Assembly (NCBI RefSeq): GCF_002105755.1
Contig: NZ_CP020821.1
Span: 1,674,001 to 1,738,000, forward strand
From: Mycobacterium colombiense CECT 3035
GTDB taxonomy: Bacteria; Actinomycetota; Actinomycetes; Mycobacteriales; Mycobacteriaceae
Length of the DNA stretch: 64,000 nucleotides
Direction: 5' to 3'
Shown here: one piece after another, positions 18,719 through 29,538 of the stretch
How positions within the stretch are numbered: the first letter of the stretch is position 1
How the letters are laid out: the number at the start of each line of letters is the position of its first letter
Program-made: the position numbers and the translations under genes
The notes under the pieces: generated by a model
Told to the model about the DNA's origin: nothing
Database searches by the model: none
Seen by the model: the letters and a program-made list of their open reading frames with translations, nothing else

Positions 18719-19941
18719 CGGATTCTCCCGGTCCGCCGGCCGCTCGGGCGGTCGAGCTGCGCCTTCCTGGCGATGTCCAGCGCCGCCTGGGCGACCTCGC
18801 GAGCCGCCTCGGGATGCCCCACCCGCGCCGCGGCGGTGGTCATGGCCGCCAGACGCGGCGGGTCGCCCACCAGCCCCGCCACTTCGCGGGCCACCAGCTC
18901 GGGCGTCAGGTCGGCGTCGGCGACGATCATGCCGCCGCCCGCGTTGACCACCGGCAGGGCGTTGAGCCGCTGCTCGCCGTTGCCGATCGGCAGGGGCACG
19001 TAGATGGCCGGCAGGCCCACCGCCGACACCTCGGCGACCGTCATCGCGCCCGACCGGCAGATCACCAGGTCGGCGGCCGAATAAGCCAGGTCCATCCGGT
19101 CGAGGTAGGGCACCGCCACGTACGGCGGGTCGCCCGGCTGGGGCTGGGGCAGGTCGAGCGTGTTCTTGGGTCCGTGCGCGTGCAGGACGGCCACGCCGGC
19201 GGCGGCCAGCCCGGCGGCGGCCCCCGAGACGGCCCGGTTCAGCGAGACCGCGCCCTGCGAGCCGCCGAACACCAGCAACACCCGGTCGTCGGCGGCGAAA
19301 CCGAAGAAGCGGCGCGCCTCGTCGCGCAGCGCCGCGCGGTCCAGCGAGGTGATGGTCTCGCGCACCGGCACCCCGACCACCTCGGCGCGCGGCAGCCCAC
19401 AGTCGGCCACCGCGGACAGCACCCGCTCGGCGGTGCGGGCGCCCACCCGGTTGGCCAGCCCGGCGCTGGCGTTGGCCTCGTGGATCACCACCGGCACCCG
19501 CGGCCTGCGCGGCGAGACGCCGCGGGCGGCGAGGTAGGCCGGCAGCGCGACGTACCCGCCGAAGCCGATCACCACGTCGGCGTCGACCGCCCTGAGCACG
19601 GCGCGGGTCTCCCGGACCGCGCGCCACACCCGCGAGGGCAGCCGGGCCAGGTCACCGCTGGGTTTGCGCGGCAGCGGCACCGGCGTGATCAGTTCGAGGT
19701 CGTAGCCGCGGTCGGGCACCAGCCTGGTCTCCAGCCCCCGGGCGGTGCCCAACGCGGTGATCCTGACCTGCGGATCGAGGGCGCTCAGGGCGTCCGCGAC
19801 GGCCATTGCGGGCTCGACGTGACCGGCCGTCCCGCCGCCGGCGAGCACCACCGACAGCGGCCTAAAAGACGACAACGCGGCACCGGCGGGCGAAGGGTTC
19901 ACCCCCTGCCCGCCGGTCGGCTTGTTGACCGTGTCGTTCAC
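18715..19941 (-). CDS. murG: UDP-GlcNAc:lipid I N-acetylglucosaminyltransferase
   Basis: Converts lipid I to lipid II at the inner face of the membrane (GT28). N-terminal G-loop [11 protein letters not shown] (35-45), second G-loop [16 protein letters not shown], and the UDP-GlcNAc-binding part [14 protein letters not shown] and [20 protein letters not shown]. About 408 residues. The GTG at 19941 overlaps the ftsW TGA. A stretch of about 25 residues ([13 protein letters not shown]) precedes the fold, so a later start is possible but not needed. Confidence 0.96.
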   Translation of the reverse strand: MNDTVNKPTGGQGVNPSPAGAALSSFRPLSVVLAGGGTAGHVEPAMAVADALSALDPQVRITALGTARGLETRLVPDRGYDLELITPVPLPRKPSGDLARLPSRVWRAVRETRAVLRAVDADVVIGFGGYVALPAYLAARGVSPRRPRVPVVIHEANASAGLANRVGARTAERVLSAVADCGLPRAEVVGVPVRETITSLDRAALRDEARRFFGFAADDRVLLVFGGSQGAVSLNRAVSGAAAGLAAAGVAVLHAHGPKNTLDLPQPQPGDPPYVAVPYLDRMDLAYSAADLVICRSGAMTVAEVSAVGLPAIYVPLPIGNGEQRLNALPVVNAGGGMIVADADLTPELVAREVAGLVGDPPRLAAMTTAAARVGHPEAAREVAQAALDIARKAQLDRPSGRRTGRIR

Positions 19942-21646
19942 CCGTAACGCTGACCTTCCAGTGCGCGAGCGCGTCGTGGCTGACGCTGGCCGGCCGCCTG
20001 GCTGACGCGGCGCTGGCCAGATCCATGATGCCTCGCCCGTGATCGAGCGGTGCCCCCAGTCTGGCGGGCCGCCCGCCCGCCGGTTCGCGGTAGCGCCGGC
20101 CGCAGCGGTGCGTCGGCATTCCGGGAGGCATTCCGGGCGGCCTTGCGGGGGCTTTCTGGGGGCTTTGCGCCCGGCGCGCCGGCGCCCTTGCGCGGCGGCT
20201 CGGCCGCCTTCGGGCGGGAGCGCTTGCGATCGCGGAACGCCTCCAGCCGCGTCGGCGAGTAGGGCTCGGGCAGCGGCAGGCGCAGGATCCGGTTCACCTT
20301 GTCGTCGCGGCCGGCCCGCAGCGCGGCCACCGCCTCGGGCTCGTGACGGGCCGCATTCGCCATGATGCCGATCATGAAAAGCGTTGCGGCGGTTGATGTC
20401 CCACCGGCGGAAATGAGCGGCAGCTGAATACCGGTGACCGGGAGGATGCCGATGACGTAGCCGATGTTGATGAAGGCCTGGCCCAGCACCCACATGGTCG
20501 TGGTGGCGGTCAGCAGCCGCAGGAACGGGTCGGCCGAGCGGCGGGCGATGCGCATCCCGGTGTAGGCGAACAGCCCGAACAGCACCAACAGCGCGAACGC
20601 ACCGATGAATCCGAGCTCCTCGCCGATGATCGCGAAGATGAAGTCGTTGTGCGCGTTGGGCAGGTAGTTCCATTTGGCCACGCCCTGACCCAGGCCGTCG
20701 CCGAAGATACCGCCGTGCGCCAGCGCGAATTTGGCCTGCCGCGCCTGGTAGCCGGTGTCCTGCGGGTCGTTCTCGGGGTTGATCCAGGACCGCACCCGGT
20801 CCGACCGGTAGCCGGCCGACATGGCCAGGACCGCGCCCGCCACGAAGACGGCCAGCAGCGAGGTGACGAACACGCGCAGCGGCAGGCCCGCGTACCACAG
20901 CAGGGCCAGCAGGATGATGCCCAGCGACACCGTCTGCCCGAGGTCGGGCTGCGCCACGATCAGCGCCAGCGCGATCACCGCCGCCGGCACCAGTGGAATC
21001 AGCAGTTCGCGCAGGCTCGCCCGCTCCAGGCGACGGGCTGCCAGCATGTGCGCGCCCCAGATCGCGAACGCGATCTTGGCCAGCTCGGACGGCTGCATCG
21101 AGAAGCCCGCGACCACGAACCACTTCCGAGATCCGTTGGCCAGGTTGCCGATTCCGGGAACGAGCACCAGCACCAGCAGGATGACCGTGACGACGTAGCC
21201 GGTGAACGCGACGCGGCGGATGAACCGCACCGACATCCGTAACGAGGCGTAGCAGGCGACGAGCCCGATCACGGTCCACAGCACCTGCTTGCCGAAGATC
21301 ACCCAGGCCGATCCGTCGGCGTCATAGGAGCGCACGCCGGACGCCGACAGCACCATGATCAGCCCGAGCGTGGTCAGCAACCCGGCCACGGCGATGATCA
21401 GGTGAAACGACGTCATGGGCCGGCCCAGCCAGGCGCCGAACCGGCCGTACGAACCGCCCTCGCCGGCCTTGTCGTTCTTGGCCTTGTGCGGCTTGTCGGC
21501 CTTCTTCTCGGCCTTGGCTTCCTTGTCGGTCTTGACTTCGGTCTCGTCCGTGGTGGCGTCGGCGTCGGCGGCCGGCCCGGCTCGGCCGCGGCGGTCTCGG
21601 TGGCGTCTTTGCCCCGGCCCAGCAGCCGGGTCAGTGCGTTACCCAC
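19938..21646 (-). CDS. ftsW: SEDS-family septal glycosyltransferase FtsW (one apparent frameshift)
   Basis: Polymerises lipid II at the septum with PbpB. The membrane part begins [18 protein letters not shown] and carries about ten helices with SEDS motifs: [27 protein letters not shown], the loop [25 protein letters not shown], and [13 protein letters not shown]. Upstream, a separate frame from GTG 21646 ([15 protein letters not shown]) gives the cytosolic N-terminus. Adding one base at the C run 21576-21578 fuses it to a Lys/Glu-rich linker ending [11 protein letters not shown], as in Mtb. The C-terminal tail is long, basic and low complexity. Confidence 0.92.
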
Positions 21647-21653
21647 GCTTGCC

Positions 21654-23123
21654 CTACCGGAGCGCCGCGCGCACGGCGGCCGCGAACGCGTCGCCGCGGT
21701 CGGCGTAACCCGCGAATTGGTCGAACGATGCGCCCGCCGGTGCCAGCAGGACGGTGTCGCCGGCCTGCGCCACGATCCGCGCCGCGGCCACCGCCGCGTT
21801 CATCACCGCCGCGCCCAGACTGTCACCGGTTTGTTTCACTTCTGTCACATCTGCCCCAGAGACCACAGCAGTCGCATCCATACCAGCATCCTCGCCTGTC
21901 ACAACGTGAAGGACGGGGACATCCGGCGCGTGTCGCGATAACGCCTCTGCAACCTCTTGCCGATCCCGGCCGATGAGCACCGCCCCGACCAGCCGCGACG
22001 CCATCCTGGCGACCTCGGCATCGACCGAGGCGCCCTTGAGCAGGCCGCCGGCGATCCAGACGACGCGGGGGTAGGCCAGCACGGACGCCTCGGCGGCGTG
22101 GGGGTTGGTGGCCTTGGAGTCGTCGACATAGGTGATGCCGTCGGCGACGGCCACGACCTCGGCCCGGTGCCGGCCCACCCGGAAGGCGGCGATGGCCGCC
22201 GCGATTGCCTCGGCCGGCACGTCGACGCAGCGCGCCAGCGCCGCCGCGGCCAGCGCGTCGAGCACCCCGACGGGGCCCGGCACCGGGATGGAGTCGGCCC
22301 GCAGCAGGGCCAGGTCGTCGGCGAACGCGCGGTCGACCAGGTGGCCGTCGCGCACGCCGAGCTCCCCTGCCGCCGGTTCGCCCAGCCGGAAGCCGACCCG
22401 CACCGGCGCCCGCGCGGTGTCCAGCAGCGCCGCCGCCCGCGCGTCGTCCAAGCCCACCACCGCCACCCGGCCATCCAGCACCCGCGCCTTCGCCGCGGCG
22501 TAGGCGGCCAGGCTGCCGTGCCAGTCCAGGTGGTCTTCGGCGATGTTGAGCACCGCACCGGCCTCCGGTTGCAGCGAAGGCGCCCAATGCAATTGGAAGC
22601 TGGACAGCTCGACGGCCAGCAGCTCGGCGGGTTCGTCGGTGTCGTCCCCTAAGACGTCGAGCACCGGGTCGCCGATGTTGCCGCACAGCAGGCTACGCCG
22701 GCCGCCGGCGGTGAGCATGGCGTGCAGCATCGACGTGGTGGTCGTCTTGCCGTTCGTCCCGGTCACCACCAGCCAGCGCCGCGGTGGCCCGTAGTGGCCC
22801 GCGGCGTCGAGCCGCCACGCCAGCTCCACGTCGCCCCAGATCGGCACCCCGGCCGCTTGGGCGGCGACCAGCAGCGGCGTCGTCGGCGCGAAGCCGGGGC
22901 TGGTGACCACCAGCGCGTACCGGGAGATCTCGTCGATGGCCGTCGCGGTGGGCGCCGTCGCCACCCCCGCGCCGGCGTAGCCGCGCAGCCGGGCCGGGTC
23001 GTCGTCGCACAGCGTCGGCGCCGCGCCGAATCTCCGCAGCGCCGCCAGCACCGCCTTGCCCGTCACCCCGCCGCCGGCCACCAGCACCGGCGCGCCGGGC
23101 GCCAGGGGTTCAAGACCGCTCAT
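21654..23123 (-). CDS. murD: UDP-MurNAc-L-alanine--D-glutamate ligase
   Basis: Adds D-Glu in the cytosolic precursor pathway. 489 residues from ATG 23123 ([19 protein letters not shown]); this ATG shares one base with the mraY TGA (ATGA). Motifs: [13 protein letters not shown] loop [12 protein letters not shown] (about 120), LSSFQL and [11 protein letters not shown] in the central domain, [11 protein letters not shown] and GGLLKG in the C-terminal domain. The frame is intact. It is seven bases upstream of the ftsW start. Confidence 0.97.
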   Translation of the reverse strand: MSGLEPLAPGAPVLVAGGGVTGKAVLAALRRFGAAPTLCDDDPARLRGYAGAGVATAPTATAIDEISRYALVVTSPGFAPTTPLLVAAQAAGVPIWGDVELAWRLDAAGHYGPPRRWLVVTGTNGKTTTTSMLHAMLTAGGRRSLLCGNIGDPVLDVLGDDTDEPAELLAVELSSFQLHWAPSLQPEAGAVLNIAEDHLDWHGSLAAYAAAKARVLDGRVAVVGLDDARAAALLDTARAPVRVGFRLGEPAAGELGVRDGHLVDRAFADDLALLRADSIPVPGPVGVLDALAAAALARCVDVPAEAIAAAIAAFRVGRHRAEVVAVADGITYVDDSKATNPHAAEASVLAYPRVVWIAGGLLKGASVDAEVARMASRLVGAVLIGRDRQEVAEALSRHAPDVPVLHVVTGEDAGMDATAVVSGADVTEVKQTGDSLGAAVMNAAVAAARIVAQAGDTVLLAPAGASFDQFAGYADRGDAFAAAVRAALR

Positions 23124-24202
23124 CAGGCACCTATCGCGCCCAGCCACTCACCGTAGAAAAGGGCCACGCCCAGCCCGCAGGCGATCGCGGTGAGCAGCCA
23201 GAAGCGGATGATGACCGTGGTCTCGGCCCAGCCGGCCAGTTCGAAATGGTGGTGAAAGGGCGCCATCCGGAACACCCGGCGCCCGGTGGTGCGAAAAGTC
23301 AAGATCTGCAACACAACCGAGCTGACCTCGGCGACGAACAACGACCCCAGCACGACGGCGAGGATCTCGGTGCGGCTGGTGACCGACAGTCCCGCGATGA
23401 TGCCGCCCAGGGCCAACGATCCGGTGTCGCCCATGAAGATCTTGGCGGGTGCGGCGTTCCACCACAGAAAGCCGATGCAGGCGCCCGCGGTGGCGGCCGC
23501 GACCAGCGCCAGGTCCAGCGGGTCGCGCACGTTGTAGCAGCCCAGCCCCGGCGCGGTGACGCAGGCGTTGCGGTACTGCCAGAAGGTGATCAGCACGTAG
23601 GCGGCGGTGACCATCGCCATGCTCCCGGCGGCCAGCCCGTCCAGGCCGTCGGTGAAGTTGACCGCGTTGGACCAGGCGCTGACGACGATGACACAGAACA
23701 ACACGAACAGGCCCGGGGCCAGCGTGTAGGTGGCGATCTCGCGCACGTAGGACAGGTCCGCGCTGGCCGGTGTCAGGCCGTTGCTGTTGTGGAACCGCAG
23801 CGCCAGCACGCCGAAGATCACCGCGGCGCCGACCTGCCCGATCGTCTTGGCCGTCTTGTTCAAGCCGAGGTTGCGCGACCTGCGGATCTTGATGATGTCG
23901 TCGAGGAATCCGACGCCGCCGAGCACGGTCGCCAGGCCCAGCACCAACAGACCCGAGACGGTGACGCCCTCCCCGTCGAAGGCCATCCCGGCCAGGTGCG
24001 TGCCCAGGTAGCCCGCCCAGATCCCGGCCAAAATGGCCACGCCGCCCATCGACGGCGTGCCCCGTTTGGCGTGGTGGGTCGGCGGGCCGTCCTCGCGGGT
24101 GTGGTGGCCGAAGCCCTGGCGGGTGAACAGCCGGATCAGCGCCGGGGTCAGCAGGATCGACACGGTCAGCGCGACGGCGACGGCGATCAGAATCTGCCTC
24201 AT
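23123..24202 (-). CDS. mraY: Phospho-MurNAc-pentapeptide transferase (MraY/MurX)
   Basis: Ten-helix membrane enzyme that attaches phospho-MurNAc-pentapeptide to decaprenyl phosphate, making lipid I. 359 residues. Catalytic and Mg motifs: [16 protein letters not shown] (about 40-55), [12 protein letters not shown] (about 188) and [12 protein letters not shown], plus the histidine cluster APFHHHFEL near residue 320. ATG 24202 overlaps the murF stop. In Mtb this gene is called murX. Frame intact. Confidence 0.97.
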   Translation of the reverse strand: MRQILIAVAVALTVSILLTPALIRLFTRQGFGHHTREDGPPTHHAKRGTPSMGGVAILAGIWAGYLGTHLAGMAFDGEGVTVSGLLVLGLATVLGGVGFLDDIIKIRRSRNLGLNKTAKTIGQVGAAVIFGVLALRFHNSNGLTPASADLSYVREIATYTLAPGLFVLFCVIVVSAWSNAVNFTDGLDGLAAGSMAMVTAAYVLITFWQYRNACVTAPGLGCYNVRDPLDLALVAAATAGACIGFLWWNAAPAKIFMGDTGSLALGGIIAGLSVTSRTEILAVVLGSLFVAEVSSVVLQILTFRTTGRRVFRMAPFHHHFELAGWAETTVIIRFWLLTAIACGLGVALFYGEWLGAIGA

Positions 24203-25745
24203 GCGCTCGTCCCGCCGTCGGCCGCCAGGGCGTCGGCCAGCGCACCGAGTCCTGCCGAGTTGGAGGCCTTGACCAGCACGACGTCGCCGGGCCGCACCTC
24301 GGCCCGCAGCAGCGCCAGCGCGGCGTCGGCGTCGGCGACGTTGACCGCCCCCTTGTCGCCTGACTCCTCAGAGCCCCAGGAACCCTCCATGACCGCTCCG
24401 TGGTGCATGGCGCTCATCGACCTCCCACTTCCCACGACAACGAGTCGAGACACATCTAAGCGCACGGCGAGCCGGCCGATGCGATCGTGCTCGGCGATGG
24501 CGTCCTCACCCAGCTCGGCCATCTCGCCGAGCACCGCCCAGCTGCGCCTCGGTTGAACGCCCCCGTCGTCCCCGCCGCGGGCGATCCAGGCCAGCGCCTG
24601 CAACCCGGCCCGCATCGAATCGGGGTTGGCGTTGTAGGCATCGTCGATCACGGTAACCCCGTCGGCACGGGTGGTGACCTGCATGCGGTGCCGCGACACC
24701 GGACCCGTTGCGGCGAGCGCGGCGGCCACCTGCTCCAGCCCGGCGCCGCATTCCAGCGCGACCGCGGCCGCGCTCAGCGCGTTGCCCACCTGGTGATCGC
24801 CGTAGACGCCGAGTCGCACCGGCACCTGCGTCACGCCGGATGGCTCCCGTCGGTGCAGCGTGAACCGCGGCCTGGCCAGCTCGTCGAGCGACACCGGCCC
24901 GGCCCACAGGTCGCCGGGGCCGGCGTTGGTGCGCTCGGCGCGCCCGACCCGGACCACCCGGGCCGCGGTCACGTCCGCCATGGCCGCGACGGCCGGATCG
25001 TCGGCGTTCAGGATCACCACACCGGAAGCTGGAACAGATTGCGGCAGTTCGGATTTCGTCTGGGCGATGGCCTCGCGTGAACCGAATTCGCCCAGGTGCG
25101 CGGTGCCGACGTTGAGCACCACCCCGATGGACGGTGTGGCGATGTCGGCGAGCGCGGCGATGTTGCCGGGATGCCGGGCCGACATCTCGAGCACCAGGAA
25201 GTCGGTGTCGGCGGTCGCGCGCAGCACCGTCCACGGATGCCCCAGCTCGTTGTTGAACGACCCGGGCGGGGCCACCACCTCGCCCAGCGGCGCCAGCACC
25301 GCGGCCACCAGGTCCTTGGTCGACGTCTTCCCCGACGATCCGGTGATGCCGACGATGGTCAGCCCGCCGGCCACCAGTTCGGCGGCCACCGCCTTGGCCA
25401 GCTTGGCCAGCGCGGCCAGCACCGCGGCCCCCGAGCCGTCCGGGTCGTGCTCGAGCACCCCGGCGCGCGACCCCGAAGCCCCGCCGGCGTCACGACGATG
25501 GCGGGAACCCCGACCGGCCGCGCGGCCAGCACCGCGACCGCGCCGGCCGCCACGGCCGACGCCGCGTGGTCGTGCCCGTCCGAACGCGCGCCCGGCAGGG
25601 CCAGGAACAGCCCACCGGGACCGACGGCGCGCGAGTCGAATTCGACGGTTCCGGTGACGTGCCGGCGCGCGGCGTCCTGCGGCGAGATGTCGGACAACGT
25701 GCCGCCGACGATGTCGGCGATCTGGGCGAGGGTCAGGTCGATCAC
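24199..25745 (-). CDS. murF: UDP-MurNAc-tripeptide--D-Ala-D-Ala ligase (one apparent frameshift)
   Basis: Adds D-Ala-D-Ala to complete the UDP-MurNAc pentapeptide. GTG 25745 ([17 protein letters not shown]) overlaps the murE TGA by four bases. The N-terminal domain ([20 protein letters not shown]) is open to about 25480. The rest, with ATP loop [27 protein letters not shown] and [11 protein letters not shown], is in another frame. One extra base at the C run 25479-25482 joins them as [15 protein letters not shown], giving 515 residues. Essential, so an error in the sequence is likely. Confidence 0.93.
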
Positions 25746-27334
25746 GCGCGATCCTCCAGCGCCCGCGCCAACTCGACGCGGTCGTCGAAGGGGCGGACCA
25801 CGTCGCCGGTACGCTGCCCGGTTTCGTGGCCCTTGCCGGCGATCAGCACCACGTCACCGGCACCCGCCCAGGCGACGGCGTGCCGGATCGCGTCGCGCCG
25901 GTCGGCGATCTCGACAACCTCTGCTGCGCAACCGCTTTCGGTCGCACCGGCCAGGATTTCGCGGCGAATCGACGCGGGGTCCTCGCCGCGCGGGTTGTCG
26001 TCGGTGACGACGACCAGGTCGGCCAGCTCGGCGGCCGTCGCGCCCATCGGCCGTCGTTTGCCCGGATCGCGCTCGCCGCCCGCGCCGAACACCACCGCGA
26101 CGCGGCGACCCGGACGCGCCAGCGTGGTGAGCACCGCGCGCAGCGCGCCCGGCTTGTGGGCGTAGTCGACCAGCGCCAGGAAGTCCTGCCCCGCGTCGAT
26201 CTGTTCCATGCGTCCCGGCACGCGGGTCTGCCGCAGTCCCGGCGCCGCACGTTCGGGTGACACCCCCACCGCGTCCAGAAGGGCAAGCGCGACAAGGCAA
26301 TTGGCGACGTTGTAGTGCCCAGGTAGCGGGATCCCGACGTGGTGCTGGGCGCCGGCGGGGTCGATCACGGTGAACTGTTGTCCCCCGGCGCCCATCGGGG
26401 CCACGTCGACGGCGCGCCAATGCGCGGGCCGGCCTTCGGCGCTGACGGTGATCGCGTCGCCGGCCCGAGCCGCCATGGCCCGCCCGGCCTCGTCGTCGAT
26501 GCACACGACGGCGCGGCGCGCCCGCAGCGGCGAATTCGGCTCGAACAGCAGGGCTTTGGTGTCGAAGTAGTCTTCCATGGTCGGGTGAAAGTCGAGGTGA
26601 TCGCGGGAAAGGTTGGTGAACCCGCCGACCGCGAAGCCGGTTCCGTCGACTCTGCCCAGCGCCAGCGCGTGGCTGGAGACCTCCATGACGACGGTGTCCA
26701 CGCCCTGTTCGGCCATCGCCGCCAGCATCGCCTGCAGCGCGGGGGCCTCCGGGGTGGTGAGCGCGCTCGGGATGTCGACGCCGTCGATGCGAATGCCGAT
26801 GGTGCCGATCAGCCCGGCCGTGCGGCCGGCGGCGCGCAGACCGGACTCGACCATATAGGTGGTGGTGGTCTTGCCGGAGGTGCCGGTAATGCCGATGACG
26901 GCCACCCGCTCCGACGGGCGCCCGTACACCGTGGCGGCCAGGCCGCCGAGCACGCCGCGTGGGTCGGGGTGTACCAGTGTCGGCACGGTCGGGGCGCCGG
27001 CCGCGGCCATCTCGGCGACCCCGGCGGGGTCGGTGAGCACGGCGGCCGCGCCCCGTTCGATCGCGTCGGCGGCGTAGCGGGCGCCGTGGGTGGTCAGGCC
27101 GGGCAGCGCGGCGAACAGGTCACCGGGCCGCACGTCCTGCGCGCGCAGCGTCACGCCGGTGATGGTCACGTCGGGCACCGCGGCGTCCTGACCTGGGGCG
27201 CCAGCCGGCTGCGCGCCGACCTGGCCGGCGAGCGCGGCCAGCCGCGCGCCCGTGGCGGCGCTGGGGCGCAACCCAGTGGGCACCGGCACAGTCACACCTC
27301 CCTCGGACGCCGCGTGATCCTCATGATCGGCCAT
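25742..27334 (-). CDS. murE: UDP-MurNAc-L-Ala-D-Glu--meso-DAP ligase
   Basis: Adds meso-diaminopimelate to the precursor. 530 residues. N-terminal domain [19 protein letters not shown] loop [14 protein letters not shown] (about 147-158). Central domain [12 protein letters not shown] and [10 protein letters not shown]. The C-terminal DNPRGEDP motif (about 445) selects meso-DAP rather than lysine. The frame is intact from 27334 ([13 protein letters not shown]). The first 25 residues are variable, so a slightly later start is possible. The upstream gap to pbpB holds a repeat in place of the genes Mtb has there. Confidence 0.96.
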   Translation of the reverse strand: MADHEDHAASEGGVTVPVPTGLRPSAATGARLAALAGQVGAQPAGAPGQDAAVPDVTITGVTLRAQDVRPGDLFAALPGLTTHGARYAADAIERGAAAVLTDPAGVAEMAAAGAPTVPTLVHPDPRGVLGGLAATVYGRPSERVAVIGITGTSGKTTTTYMVESGLRAAGRTAGLIGTIGIRIDGVDIPSALTTPEAPALQAMLAAMAEQGVDTVVMEVSSHALALGRVDGTGFAVGGFTNLSRDHLDFHPTMEDYFDTKALLFEPNSPLRARRAVVCIDDEAGRAMAARAGDAITVSAEGRPAHWRAVDVAPMGAGGQQFTVIDPAGAQHHVGIPLPGHYNVANCLVALALLDAVGVSPERAAPGLRQTRVPGRMEQIDAGQDFLALVDYAHKPGALRAVLTTLARPGRRVAVVFGAGGERDPGKRRPMGATAAELADLVVVTDDNPRGEDPASIRREILAGATESGCAAEVVEIADRRDAIRHAVAWAGAGDVVLIAGKGHETGQRTGDVVRPFDDRVELARALEDRA

Positions 27335-27395
27335 GACACCCTACCTAGCCGCAACGGGCCGGGAGCCGATCCGCGCGCCGACGGGGCCGCTGGGT

Positions 27396-27475
27396 CGCTT
27401 GGCGGCTAGGTCGCTGCGCCCGGCTGCGCCGCGCTGGCGATCGCCGCTAGGTCGCCTGGTGGCTAGGTCGCCTGC
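27396..27475 (+). repeat. Dispersed repeat core flanked by GCTAGGTCGC copies
   Basis: The stretch at 27417-27445 (beginning CGCCCGGCTGCGCCGCGCTG, ending GCGATCGCC) is the same core, with two mismatches, as the tandem repeat at 2543-2571 and 2598-2626. It is flanked by three copies of a CTAGGTCGC segment (about 27406, 27448 and 27463); the last includes the pbpB stop. The layout looks like a core inserted between duplications of the local gene end. Confidence 0.75.
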
Positions 27476-29538
27476 AGCGTCAGCGGCGGACCGGGGTCCG
27501 GCGACAGCGGCACGTTCTCGCGCTGCATGAGCCAGCCGGCGATGTTGTGGAACAGCGGGGCCGCCGAGTGACCGGGCGTGCCGTCGGCGTTGCGTTCCGG
27601 GTTGTCCATCATGATGCCGATGACATACCGGGGGTTGTCGACGGTGGCCATCCCGGCGAACGTGATCCAGTAGACGTTGTCGAAGTAACAGCCGCAGGCG
27701 GGGTTGATCTGCTGCGCGGTGCCGGTCTTGCCGGCCATCTGGTAGCCCGTCACCGCGCCGGCGGAGCCGGTGCCCTGCTGGTAACCCATCGGGTCCTTCT
27801 GCACGACGGCGCGCAGCATGTTGCGCACGGTCTGCGCCGTCTGCGGCGAGACCACCCGCACGCCGTCCGGGCGCGGCTCCTCGGTGCGCGTGCCGTCGGG
27901 GGCGATGGTGGCCTTGATGATCCGCGGCGGTATCCGCAGCCCGTCGTTGGCGATGGCCTGGTACATGCCGGTCATCTGCAGCAGCGTCATCGAAAGGCCT
28001 TGGCCGATGGGCAGGTTCGAGAAGGTGCTGCCCGACCACTGGTCGATGGGCGGCACCAGTCCCGCGCTCTCGCCGGGCAGCCCCACGTTGGTGCGTTGCC
28101 CCAGTCCGAACTTGCGGACCATGTCGTAGAAGCGCTCCGGGCCGACGCGCTGGGCGAGCATCAAAGTGCCGACGTTGGAGGACTTTCCGAACACGCCGGT
28201 GGTGGTGTAGGGCATCACGCCGTGGTCCCAGGCGTCGTGGATGGACACCCCGCCCATCTGGATCGTGCCGGGGACCTGCAACACCTCATCGGGATTGGAC
28301 AGGCCGTACTCGATGACGGACGACGCGGTGATCACCTTGTTCACCGAGCCGGGCTCGAACGGGGAGGACACCGCCAGGTTGCCCAGCTGCTTGTCGCCCT
28401 GCCGCCCGATGTCCTGGGAGGGGTCGAAGGTGTTGTCATTGGCCATGGCCAGCACTTCACCGGTCTTCGCGTCGAGCACGACGGCCGAAACATTGTGCGC
28501 GCCAGACACATTCTTGGCCTGCTGAACCTGCTGCTGCACGTAGAACTGGATGTCGTCGTCCAGGGTCAGCTGGACCATCGAGCCGTTGACCGCCCGATGC
28601 CGGTTGCGGTAACTGCCGGGGATGACCACGCCGTCGGATCCGCGGTCATAGGTGACCGAACCGTCGGTGCCCGACAGCACCGAGTCCATGGCCTCCTCCA
28701 GCCCCAGCAGGCCGTGGCCATCCCAGTCGATGCCGCCGACGATGTTGGCCGCCAGCGATCCGCCCGGATACTGGCGCAGGTCCTGGCGTTCGGAACCGAC
28801 CTCGGGATACTTGTCCGAGATCGCGCTGGCGACAGCGGGATCGACGGCGCGGGCCAGATAGACGAAGTTGTCGTCGGTCTGCAGCTTCTTCAACACGGTC
28901 GCCGAGTCCGGCTTGTTGCCCAGGCGGCTGGAGACCTCCTTGGCGATGTCGCGCAACCGCTGCTGCGGATCGGGGGCGGCCGAGTTCTTGGCCTTCGCTT
29001 CCTCCAGCTGCTTGCGGATCCGCTTGGGCTGGAACGTCAGCGCACGCGACTCGATGGTGAAGGCAAGCTGGTCTTTGCGGCGGTCGATGATGCTGCCGCG
29101 CACAGCCTTTTCCACATCGGTGACCTTGAGCTGGCCTGCGGCCTGAGCGCGCAGCGACGGGGCGCTGGTCACCTGCAGGACGAACAGCTGGGAGGCGGCC
29201 ACCAGCATGAGCACCAGGATGACCACGTTGCCGGCCCGGTGCCGGAACACGAACGACCCACCGCGGCTGGTCAATTCGACGAGCTGGCGGGTGCGACGCT
29301 CCCGCGCCGAGTGCCCGGCCGTCGCCGCCTCGGATCGCGGTGCCGCTCCGGCGCCCTTGGCCTGCTTGGCCTTCCGGAACCGCTTCGGCTCCCGCACGTC
29401 TCGGCCGGCGTCGGCTTGCTGCGGCTTCGGGCGACGTTTGGGTTGCCGTACGCCCTTGCCCGCCAAGTCCTTGCGGGGACCACGTGTCGGCCGTGCCGAC
29501 TGCGACCGGCGCGCCCGCGGGGATTCTCCGCGGCTCAC
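27463..29538 (-). CDS. pbpB: Septal class B penicillin-binding protein (PbpB/FtsI)
   Basis: D,D-transpeptidase partner of FtsW. A 691-residue protein with a long basic cytosolic N-terminus (about 1-100), one membrane helix (NVVILVLMLVAASQLFVLQV), a pedestal domain (VEKAVRGSIIDRRKDQLAF) and the transpeptidase domain. Active-site motifs: EPGSVNK (SxxK, about Ser396), KSSNVGT (SxN, about 451) and AGKTGTAQQ (KTG, about 599). GTG 29538 overlaps the stop of the ftsL-like gene. It lies 128 bases upstream of murE, a gap filled by a repeat. Confidence 0.97.
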   Translation of the reverse strand: MSRGESPRARRSQSARPTRGPRKDLAGKGVRQPKRRPKPQQADAGRDVREPKRFRKAKQAKGAGAAPRSEAATAGHSARERRTRQLVELTSRGGSFVFRHRAGNVVILVLMLVAASQLFVLQVTSAPSLRAQAAGQLKVTDVEKAVRGSIIDRRKDQLAFTIESRALTFQPKRIRKQLEEAKAKNSAAPDPQQRLRDIAKEVSSRLGNKPDSATVLKKLQTDDNFVYLARAVDPAVASAISDKYPEVGSERQDLRQYPGGSLAANIVGGIDWDGHGLLGLEEAMDSVLSGTDGSVTYDRGSDGVVIPGSYRNRHRAVNGSMVQLTLDDDIQFYVQQQVQQAKNVSGAHNVSAVVLDAKTGEVLAMANDNTFDPSQDIGRQGDKQLGNLAVSSPFEPGSVNKVITASSVIEYGLSNPDEVLQVPGTIQMGGVSIHDAWDHGVMPYTTTGVFGKSSNVGTLMLAQRVGPERFYDMVRKFGLGQRTNVGLPGESAGLVPPIDQWSGSTFSNLPIGQGLSMTLLQMTGMYQAIANDGLRIPPRIIKATIAPDGTRTEEPRPDGVRVVSPQTAQTVRNMLRAVVQKDPMGYQQGTGSAGAVTGYQMAGKTGTAQQINPACGCYFDNVYWITFAGMATVDNPRYVIGIMMDNPERNADGTPGHSAAPLFHNIAGWLMQRENVPLSPDPGPPLTLQAT

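Noticed and set aside
24199..25745. Programmed frameshifting in murF or ftsQ
   Set aside because: No slippery heptamer or stimulatory structure stands out, and the same one-base loss recurs in unrelated genes; sequence error explains it better.
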